From Lottia gigantea (taxonomy: Eukaryota; Mollusca; Gastropoda; Lottiidae): DNA of 64,000 bases. The notes under the pieces were generated by a model. That model saw only the letters and a program-made list of their open reading frames with translations. It ran no database searches and was not told where the DNA came from. Shown here piece after piece: positions 1-10,900 of this stretch (its first letter is position 1; each line of letters opens with the position of its first letter). The stretch is taken from positions 5,000,734 to 5,064,733 of the forward strand of contig NW_008708986.1 in assembly GCF_000327385.1 (NCBI RefSeq), read 5' to 3'. Both the position numbers and the translations under genes were made by a program.

Positions 1-2469
1 GCTATGATAAAGATTATACGCTGAAGGAATTACAAATTGGTTTCACTAGTTTACATTAGCAATTTGTTTTCAGGTATATGCTATATTTTTTTAAATATAG
101 TCACATATAGTCGTAACAAAAACATAGGCATTGTTGAACAATGGGAGACAAGATTTTACCACAGAGTCCTTTTTTCTTTGGGAAGCTGGCCGTATTCCTC
201 GTATTCAGGAACTTCAGAGTAAGGGATTTATCAAATTGACGTAGGATTCAGAACAATGGAACACAATAAATTACAGTACATATAATTTGTTCTATAAAAA
301 GAAAACTACTGACGATCCGAATCGCAAAATGAAACCGGAAATCATAAAAACCAATTGACGAAACACTCATTGGTAACTTTTCAAATGAGGAAGTATATCT
401 TTTGTAAGTGAGTAAATATTTCATAATGAAATTTAAATAGGGACAGGTAAACCTAGCGTTTTGTATCTTTAAAATACTGCAGTGATAATTGTAAACGTCA
501 TTTCCGAAAAATGTTATTATAGACAATTTTGGGGGGGTATTTTTAATGTTCAATCTTTTAGGTCGATATACGTGGTAGACATTTCGCCATCTTTCTTTCG
601 GATATGTTATTGAATTCAGTTTGGCATTACTGTAAATTGTGTAGTCACCATTTGTCCCCAACGTTTGTCCAGAAAGACTATCGACTAATCATCAAAGCTA
701 CAAGAATTTCACGGGAAGGAATTAAATTGCAGCGGACACTTCAGAAATGCATTATGCAGTGTGGCCCTTGTCGCTGATTCAATTAAAAGTGACGATTTAT
801 GTCTCTATAGCCGTTATCTCAGTGAATGAAGGAATGGACTAAATCTTCGGTAAACCATTTATTTTCACTATCAGCTCACCATGTCTAAAGTGTTCACATT
901 ATGGCATTAAAGTAAATGAATTTATTCGATGGTTCCATCAATTGTGACAGCTACTATACGATATATTATGGATTTGTTAAATGAGATGGATCTGTACACT
1001 GTTTTAAACTTTGATATGCCACAATCAAATTGATGCAAAACAGAAACTGGAGAGCCCTCGTGGTTCAATGTATTTTGAAAACTAACCCACACTAAACCCA
1101 CCCACCACCCAATGTATCTTTTGTTTTATTACCAATAATAAAAGAAAATGCGTTTTCTAATGATGACAATTAAAGTTTCGAAGTTTGAGTAAAAGATGGT
1201 TGTACCACTTTCAAAAAATTATGACTTAATTGACAACCTTGTTCATAGCAAACTAAAGACAATTAATTTATAACAAACCCTTATTATTTTAACTAATTTC
1301 GGATCAGATCAGAACAGAAGAGAAATACCCAACAGTTCTAAACCGCTTATTTAGATTTCTAAATGAAGTATTTGTTCCATCCTAAGACTCTACATTGTTG
1401 GGAGAATCAAACACTCCCTTCGCCGAAATCATATATATAGACTAAACTGACAGAAAGGTATACTAAGAAAAGGTCTAAAAATACTGGTTATGATTAAGAA
1501 TCTGTGTTACTATCTGAGTCAGATTGTTAGACTAAGAGCTTTGACAATGTTTCTTCTAAATAACAACAATCGTTATTGGTTGTCTCATAAAGTAAATTTT
1601 CATAGAACTCTGGAAGTAATACTGCCTTTAATTCCTCATCGATTCCTGCAATTGTTTAATGTTTTAGAAGTACCACTACACTATTCAGAGGTACTTAACA
1701 TTTAATATAAGCCTTCTGAGGAACATGCCCGAGGTCTGCAGACCTCAATAAAATTTTATTTACTGTGTTCTGGTCTCGAGTAGTTTAGATTATATTGCAG
1801 AAGACTACACTTGAGTCAATCTTGAATTTCTAATAAAATGTATGTAATAGAACCCATCAAAATGTCACTCTGAAGATTTGTTGAACAGATGAGATGATCT
1901 GCGTATTATGTCAGATAATCCAGGATAGTGAGCCAAGAAACTTGGCCGGGGACTTCAACAAATAATTACATATATGGCAACTTTTATAGGCGAGCTTTAT
2001 CTATTTAAGACTAAAAAATAATGTTTATGTTTTTATCAACGAGTGGGTAGATTCACACAGTAAAATTGACGTTAAAGAGGTATGTTTCGAATATCCTTTA
2101 GTGCCTCTCGGTATATTTAACTGTTTGTATACTATTTAACGTCACTTTTTAAAGAAAGAAAAAAGATACATGTATTTGTATAAAAATTTAGAATTATCAC
2201 TCCGTATTGTTTTTCTTACCTTTTTTCTGTTTGGAAATTGTGACAGGGCTTTAAAGTGCAAAGCGTACTTATTGAATCTTTATCAGTGCATCTGTACTGT
2301 ATGATGTTTTGTTTGTATAAAGACAATTACTTATTGATGATGTCTGTTCCATTTACTTCCGAGTTTATATTGTTTACATTACTAATTGTTATATTTCTGA
2401 TTCTCTCCCTTACATGCTATTATCTGTTTGTCTTGGAGAATTCCATTACTTTGGAACCACAATGACCAT

Positions 2470-2810
2470 GGCGGGTGATATTGGGGCTATTAGTCATTTT
2501 AAATACACCATATGCATCGACATGTTGCCATTCTTTATCAATGTCGCCACACCTTTGGGCTTATTTAAATGGGTGATTATATGCACGCTCCAATTTACAT
2601 GAACAAGGAGAATTGTCGTTCGGATGAGACAATAACTGAGGCCCCTTGTGCTACAGATGCAGAACGCCACTTCCCTGGTAAAATTCCCCTTAAAACACAT
2701 TGCATGGTGTTATTCTGTCTCACTAGCCCAATCAGGCACAGAAAAGTAGTACGTAGAGGTCCACATCATTTCATTTTCAATTTACAATAAACCAAGACGT
2801 GGTCTTATAA
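2470..2810 (+). mobile_element. SINE-like remnant
   Basis: The stretch around 2618-2690 (TTCGGATGAGACAATAACTG, then AGGCCCCTTGTGC and later CCCTGGTAAAATTCC) resembles the conserved body of SINEs widespread in invertebrates, whose usual form I recall as GGATGAGACGTAAAACCGAGGTCC, then CCTGGCAAAATTC. The match is degenerate, so the copy is old. Neither a tRNA-like head with intact A and B boxes nor clear target-site duplications could be seen; the boundaries are estimates. Confidence 0.4.
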
Positions 2811-4174
2811 TTTGGTTCGTAAGTGTAGATTTGATTCGTCAGCGTAACAATCTGATAGAGCTCAACAGTTCATGTTGGTTTTCTCAAATTAATATGTAAG
2901 AGATTTTGAATTTAAGACGACTAGCTGTACAAATCAATTTAATTAATGTACATCAATAATAATTTATACATTATAAATATAAATAAATAAGACTTGACTA
3001 ATCTGCCCTATTCATTTTTAATAAATAACATGAAATGAAATTGTGTTATTTTTTTATATTTATGGATCGTCAGTAATCCAGAAAGTAAGTCATACAACTA
3101 AATACAAATGATAATTGGGTATTTATGGACTTTGCTAAACGCCAACCTTAAATTCATTATCATAAGCGAATTTAGGTGAGCTGTCATCTAAAAAATGTCT
3201 TCAGAAATTTACAAATTGAATAAAATTATTACTGAAAAGATATTTTCTAATCAAAGGTCATAGAGTCCAAGACATGAAAATTCGTCCATGCAGAAACATT
3301 GCAAAGTAAAACATTCATATTACATGTATTTACTTTACCTTCTGATGTAACATTCGCAACTAAGATGTGGTTAATTGCAATTGAATGAATATAGTTTGTT
3401 TCATTATCTGTTTTACCAGCCACAACAGCTAAATTTCAGCCATCTAAATATAACACAATGAGCCATAAAGCTTAAATTAAGCTCTACCTGTTGGTAACAA
3501 TGAGACTACTATATCCCCTACATCATTTCACTGGTTTCTTTAAAGAAAACAAATTTTAAATTCTTAATACACAAGACAGGTTGCCGTTGTCTTGAATGAC
3601 GACGTTTTATAATATGATATTTAAGATAATAACAGACATCATGTTAAGACACTGACAGTACAAATGAAACAAAATAGAATCGTGACAGTTTTTTCCGCCC
3701 TTGTCTCAGACAAAATGTGACATTTTGACAGAAAAATGCCACCCGTAATGCTGTAATTTGCAAGGAAAACATGCTCTAAATCGAAATAGAGGATGATTTC
3801 TTATCAGTTCTCACTGTACAATATCAAACTAGTTTAAGACATATTTTAACCTTAAGAAGTTAATATTGAGAGACAACGTGTCCAAATGATACGGCTCATT
3901 TGTCAAGGATTCTTGCTAGCACAGAATGCAACACAGGCTTAAGTTTACCCATTAATATGTTTATAGAGAAGGAGAAATTCTGGGCGAAACACAGGTGTTT
4001 TATGGGGTTTCATGACAATTATGTAGCTCAAGCGGATTGGTACATCCTTTAAATATTTGGCTCTTCCATTAATAGATCTAAGAAAGTTATTCTCGCTCAT
4101 CAAGTAAATAGTTTACATAGTCTCCCTTTCATCTACTGAAGTAGGCAGATTTAACATAAAAACAGATCTCTAGC

Positions 4175-4180
4175 TTTATT
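4175..4180 (-). terminator. candidate poly(A) signal of the protocadherin
   Basis: AATAAA on the minus strand about 255 bp past the stop codon. An ATTAAA variant lies nearer, around 4336-4341. Either could serve; transcript ends are needed to decide. Confidence 0.3.
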
Positions 4181-4434
4181 CAATTTGAATTTTCAAAACG
4201 AATTAGCCAAATTTTTCTTGTAATAAGCATGGGTTTTAAAAATGACCTGTAAAAAAACCATTATAAACAACCCTCCAAATACAATATAAGCAAATATTGT
4301 ACAAGCTTTAGATGAGATTGTAATTCACAAATTCCATTTAATAGCTTCATAATCGAGTGGTTTTATGTTTCAGTTGCGCTTAACATAATTCATAGTAAAA
4401 ATTCATAAATAAATAAATATTAACAGTAAATAAA

Positions 4435-4982
4435 TTAACAAGTTTCTGATACAGAATAATGTTCACCCATGACATCATCAATTATAGCATCGTCTAGTGT
4501 ATAACTTCCGGATAAAGTTGTATTGTCGTCATCATCTTGATAACGAGGTTCATACAGTCTGTAATTGAATTCATTACGTAATCGTGTAATACTTGACTGG
4601 TGACTTCCTCTGCGAATCGGAAGCACTGGCTCACCACCAATCGAAACTTGTGACCCTTGCCAATTTCTCACTTTTTGTTTGGCTTGTAAGTCATTTTGAA
4701 ATGTCACTCGCTTACTTCCTCGTTCTTTGGATGTGCATGGGTCTTTGTTTTCCTGAAACGAACGTCGTTTGTGCTTTACATAGGCATCCAACTCGTCTGT
4801 TGGTGATGGTAACGGAAGGCCAGACGAATTGGATGAATAAGAAGGTAGCATCCTGGGTGAATAGGTTTCAAATTGTCTATTTCCATAGGTATCTTTTTCC
4901 AATAAATGTGTTGTCACTACTTTATTTTTTCTTGGACTCTCAATGGTAGTACTCTTCAATCTGAACGATGGAGGTTCAATTT
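4435..4982 (-). CDS. protocadherin exon 3: distal tail with KRVTF (CM3/PP1-type) motif
   Basis: Encodes residues 951-1132 and the TAA stop (4437-4435). The acceptor is ACATACATTTCAG just above 4982. Visible features are a Ser-rich stretch (LPSYSSNSSGLPLPSPTDE), a basic patch KHKRRSF, KRVTF at 4699-4713 (residues 1041-1045), RRGSHQSS (a basophilic-kinase-like site) and an acidic C-terminus with DDDDNTTLSGSYTLDD, ending SETC. KRVTF matches the RVxF PP1-docking pattern and the RRVTF CM3 element of vertebrate delta-1 protocadherins. The 174-residue reading without the first codons begins at TTG, so it is an internal exon and not an independent gene. Confidence 0.94.
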
Positions 4983-7900
4983 CTGAAATGTATGTTGAGA
5001 ATATTCAGAACACTACAGATATACAACAACTACATTGTAAGAAAGTTACAATAACGCGTCTTTTATTTCGGGGAGATTCAGCAAATAAGATGCATTCGAT
5101 CTCGTCAAACAAAATATTATATAATATTTAAAATGTATTTAAATTTGTCTTTTCAAAGAAAATGTAAGTTTTTGCTTCAACTGTCCTTGATTATGAACCA
5201 CATGGAGTGATAAGTTACTCGTTTTAATCAGATTATGGGAACTAATGTGGATTTTACAAAACCCAACAACCAAAATACATGCAGAACCTTTTGCCAATCA
5301 TCTAGTCAGAACATACATGTACATTTAAAGTGCACCGACAATATACCGCATAATATACCATACACAATTCTGATTCATATGAGTGTAACGTGTAATAAGA
5401 CTTCCCATTTACATTTATAACTACAGCTATATGTGCTTTTAAGTTAAATCTTCATTCTACGGAAGAATTGAAGTTTGTACCCATCCATTATACACCTTAC
5501 TGATAGATCAGTCGAGACTTATTTTACCAAGTAAGTACCCGAGCTAGAGAAACACTAGGACATTACACTGTGATTCAACAACATTTCCAGCGAGTATACA
5601 AAGACTATACATGTAGTTGATTGTAAAAGAAAAACTCGATAAACGAAAAATTCTTGAATTCGCACTATATGTCATGTAAACGTATTACAAATTAGAATGC
5701 ATGTAAACGTATTACAAATTAGAATGCATGTAAACGTATTACAAATTAGAATGAAGAGTAAATCGACATTAATAAGTCAAATTAATTTAAATTTTGAACA
5801 TTTTATTATACTCCTTTTCTAAAAACAAATTTAATTTTGAAGAATATTAGTTTTTGTTTTAGTAAAATCTTATGCAGCAGACAGGTAGGTTACAGAAAGT
5901 TTTTAAATGGGGGTATGAGAATTAGGCGTGTATGACGTCGACACCAAGAATATTCTAGAAAACGAAGAATCTCGACTCATATATAATTACATAGAGCTTA
6001 ATCTTATATGATCATAATTATTCAGACGGGCTTTGGTGCAAATGTATTTTTGGAATTGAGACATAAACACAATGACATTTAATCGGCAATCGATGTGACG
6101 TTTCTTAGCCTGATTGTCAAAGGATTTCATATTTTATTCAATCAACGGATTGACTTTTTTTCTGCAAACAATCAATTTTACCTTGTATTGGAATAAGACA
6201 TGTTTTTAAAAGTCCTCGTGTTCATGACTTTAAAACAAATGAAATTTCCCTTATAAAGTATCGCATGGTGTTATTTTAATGTCATTTGTGTCAATTTCTA
6301 TCATTTGTGAAAAGAGTTATGGCCCATTAACCTACACATTTCTTAAATAAAAAACAATAAATAAGTTGGAAGAGGTTTGAATTGAAATAAATCTTCATCG
6401 TGAGGTGAAAGTTAAGTTGATTATATTCACATTCGACAAGCTACTTTTTAGTGTATTTCTTAATCCACGTGTGTCTTTAAAAAGTGATTAATCAAATCTA
6501 TGATGATAATAGAAATGTTAACAGGAAAGGTAAAATGTCACAGTGCATGCATTATGTACAGAATAATAACACACGATGTCATCTATTGAAAAAAAAAATC
6601 GATGGTAATTTGCAATTCAGTTCACCCAGTAAAACGTAAAACCTTTCGAGGCTCTTTTGTGTTGCAATTTACTAAACGTGTCACGCGGTTTGTAAAAATG
6701 TAACTTTTCCGACTGACGTATTGAGGTTCGAAAAGAAAAGGTACAGTTTATGTAATTATCGATACAGTAGAAAACATAGAGTTATAAGCATCCTCTGAAT
6801 TTTTTCCATCGCAGCGCTAATCCCACACCCGAACATTGTACCTCGTTTATTTGCACCTTGCCGTCAACTGTCTGTTAATCGAAGGTGGTTAAAGACAGAT
6901 CACTTAAAGCCTACGGTTAACACTTTTAATAACGCAAGATTGTGTGGGTTTTATTATATTTAAAATAATACACATAAACAGCGAATCCGTGTAGGCGCTA
7001 TCACGATAAGTAAAACAGTTGATAATGGACCTCTCAAAATATATTTGATCACACAATAGATTCTAATATAATTAATAACAGGAGTAGACTCTCTTTTAAT
7101 AATGAGAGGAAAATAAGATATTTTTGCTTCTGGCAAGAGAAAACATAGTTTAACATTAAAACGTAGGCGATATTCCTTGTATATGGTTTCTTCATAATTT
7201 TAAGATTTTTTTTATGAAAAAACATATTATTTTGAAGCCGACCTTATAAGCTGTATATTTCTCACTGAAAATTAAGTAATCGATTTCTCTGGCTCTTTTA
7301 TTAAGGCGAAGACTTTATCTATTTTCCAGATAGTACCGAGTCCGTTCTTTATGCTGGTTTGCACCATAGTAAGGGTTTGTTCTTACGTATTAATGCTAGA
7401 CCTTTACGTTATAACTGATGCAAATGGGTGTCCAGGTTGAACATATGAATTGGACAGAGTGACCTTCATTCATTGAAAATTTATGTGGAACATATTTCTA
7501 TTAACCAAACAAGTTTAAAAATCCGTCAGATGGCATAAGGATGAGTAACCTATGTTCTGATCTCCGCTGAACCTTTTCAGAATGTCGTTATTCTTTCAGA
7601 ATGAGAATTGACAAAAATCCATACCCGAAGTTTCTGTTAAGGGAGGCAACTGAATGTCCTCTTCACTACCACCTCTACCACTGTCACTTCCACCACGACC
7701 GCTGTCCCCACTGTTTGTTTCTACTGATGTATCACTCTGTATATCCTCATTCAAAACTTGAAGTGCCACCTAAAAAGAGAAAAACACCAATTTATGATAC
7801 GGAAATAAAAAAAAATTGCATATACTACCAATTTAACAGCGCTAAGTGATCAAGACCCTACTACCAAGTACTATGACTACCAAGATCTTGGAAGTCTTGC

Positions 7901-10900
7901 AGCATACCTCATGTTGTAGATATCCCTACTAAGTGATGTTGGTTGTAGGTTTGAACAGAGGAGAAGACAAAATTCCCCCACTTGATCAATGAAATATCAC
8001 ACTGCTGGATTTGTCCGTCATCATTGAGCGAAATAACAACAAAAACACGCATTTCGTTCCAAAATTGTAAGCACTGCAAACTTTTGTCGATCGTTCACCT
8101 TGAAGTTGCATTTTTTCACATTGTGCCAAGAACACATTCATACAATTAATAAAACGACTTTTAATTTGAGCTTAACTCGACACGTTTCTCAATTAAATTC
8201 TCATTAAAATCAAACGTGAGTTAAGTTTTAATAGGATGAACAAGTCAGTTTTAGTCATTAGTATGAGAGATATGAAGTCACCTTAAATAATGATCTCTGA
8301 AATTATCAAAGCTAAAGTGCAATTAATCTAGGATTCTTAGACATGCTGCAATTGCTAACATGATATAATTTTTTAGTTCAGAATTAACATCGTTTGGGAC
8401 TGCCAGACTGTGCGTTTGCCAGTGATATATTGCAGGGTGAGTGGGTATACAACAGTTACTGTCTATGTCTTCAATTGTTGCGAAGAAAGGATACAGCTTG
8501 AACCAATGTGGAAATGGTGATAATTACGGCATAACGATATTCTTTCGCTGGTTGTTCATAGGAATTGAAGTTAACAGCCATCATTAAGATATTGCTAGTA
8601 TGTTGGTCTTACACTTATAATAGGGTGGATCGAATATGGTTTTCTTAGATCTTTTTAGTCCAAATATCGTAATGCCTGCGGGCAGTTTGGCAGGACTAAC
8701 AAATTTTAATAGCGTTTGATTGTCGCCACACACATAATCAATATAACTGTGTTAGAGGTTTTTATCAATATACATTTGTATTCCTATATATATCTAGTGA
8801 AAACATTCTACTTTCATTTTCAACGGAAGTGGCTTATTGCCTTAGGAAATATCACATGTCATAAACACTCATTATTATCTCTTATGATATTGACAACTGA
8901 TCAAAGAATTGTGGTAGGAATTTGTAACTTGTGATCGTATAATGACCAACGCCTACTTGACCAGTGAAAGATCGTATGTCCTTCTGAACACTACAATGGA
9001 ACTTTTTGTTTAATAACATATTTTTATTAGACCTCTTCACAGTTTATTCAAATACTTCAAAATAGGTAGAAACCACAACGGTAATTGGCATTAAACAGAA
9101 CGAGTTTGACGAGAGCTCAACTCTAAACGATATTTGAGATGCTGTAAAGACGTGGACCTAAAAATATAGATCAAAGTACTTGGAAACGACTTTACAAATG
9201 ACAGAATCTGAGGACAACAGAATTTTCAACGATTGCCAGCAACTGGGGGAACATACTAAATCGCATGTGCGCAATGCAACGGTGAAAATTGCAGATGATT
9301 ACTTCTACTTTCCATCAATTGTTACGTTTTTGTCGTCGAACTGGGCGGTCGGAATCTGCATTCATCCAAGTGATCACAGTTACTCGTAGTTGAACAATTT
9401 CTTAATCTGAATGTTTGATCCGATGGGATATATTGAATAGATTGTCGTACGGAGCTCACCGTTATATATCGTATGCCGGTGACCTTCAATAGTTTACCAT
9501 CATATTAACTTAACAATGTCAATATAATTGTATTTATAAGCACCACAGCAATGTTTTCTTAGGACGAAGGTTGCTACAATTTATTAAGAAAACATTTGGT
9601 GTTATCAAAAAGATATATTCTTCCATCTCTTTCAAACCAAACATTTTTAAAGACATTTGTCGTGAAAGTAAATTTTGAGTGCATTCCGTTAAACAAAAAT
9701 TTCAAAAAAATGTTTCTTCTCCCCAAAGGTTAAATGCGAACAAATATAGATTTGAAAGTGTCAATAAGTTTTATTTATTTAACAAATGTTGTTGACTTTT
9801 TAAATCACAATGTTAAGAAGTATCAGCTACGTAAGACAAACGATAGAAATATCGTTTCGTGACTCAAGAATAACTGCGAGTTCCAGACGATTTCTCTGGA
9901 GGTTTGGATGTCGTCATAGGATATCAATATTAGATGCAGGTCGACTGCAAAAACATTACCTTTTGAAATGTTAAGTTATTGGAGCATGGAATATGAACAA
10001 TCGCCTGCACAATTGCTCTAAGGTCAGTCCAATATTTTGCTGAAGGAGATCTTTGAAATTCTGTTTAAAGTTTACCAAATGCGACAGATAGCAGACGTTG
10101 CTTAAAGTACAAAGAGTGTGCGTGTTACCAATTATCTGCTGGAATTACACATCATTTTGAGTTTTTCACTAACGTAACTTTATCTATTTTCAGATCTAAG
10201 GAAACTAATAAAAAACATTTCCATTGAGTAAAGAAAATATCTAATTCAGATGCACAACAAAAACTGGACTACGAATTCTACTAATTAGTGCATCATCTGA
10301 ATCTCTTGATTGCAATTTTAGATAAAGACTTTTTCTCCATATAAAAGCACTGGTACAGGACAACAGGTTGATCATATGATTGAAACCTCTATAGTTCACG
10401 TTTATTGTGAAAAAGCGTTTATCGTATTGTATCTCAATGCTGCTGAAGGTACATCCAGATGCAAAATACGATGTTACGACATGTATTGTAATTTTAATCC
10501 AACCCAACACATCCGCAGTTCTTGCCAAAGGTCGTAATTTATATTTTGTAGTTTAGGATGGAATAAATAACAAATCACTTGTATGGGCTTTGTGAATCCG
10601 AAAAGGATGCCAAATTAACAGACAACTTGCAAAATGGCATGTGGAAAAATGAGAATAACTTAGTTACATTGAGTTAGAAGCTGTTTAAAGCATTATATTC
10701 CAGATCGTTTAAGTCAATGTAACTAAGTTGTTCTCATTCTTTCGCATGTCATTTTGCTACTAGTCTATTAATTTGGCATACAATGCGTTAAACAGCTTCT
10801 AACTATTATGGAATTCTAAGATTATGGAATTAATAATGACACTGCTTTGGAGATCCCAGGTCCTCATTCTTCATCGATTTACGCTCTATCATTCAACAAA

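Larger units (their letters stand above)
1..4434. other. intergenic sequence past the protocadherin 3' end
   Basis: AT-rich. Holds the SINE-like remnant at 2470-2810 and the probable protocadherin 3' UTR and poly(A) site (about 4170-4434). The 137-residue minus-strand reading at 248-661 starts at TTG, has no recognisable features and is probably chance. Nothing else supported. Confidence 0.6.
4983..7624 (-). other. protocadherin intron 2 (2642 bp)
   Basis: Starts at the donor GTATGG below 7625 and ends at the TTTCAG acceptor above 4982. Contains the 27-bp tandem repeat and the candidate enhancer at 6800-6930. No coding sequence seen. Confidence 0.85.

Noticed and set aside
248-661. 137-residue minus-strand reading
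   Set aside because: Begins at TTG with no ATG for most of its length, no convincing splice sites and no recognisable domain.
4593-4949. 118-residue plus-strand reading
   Set aside because: Antisense shadow of protocadherin exon 3.
7601-7849. 82-residue His/Cys-rich plus-strand reading
   Set aside because: Its His/Cys pattern is the antisense of the SGRGGS protocadherin exon 2.
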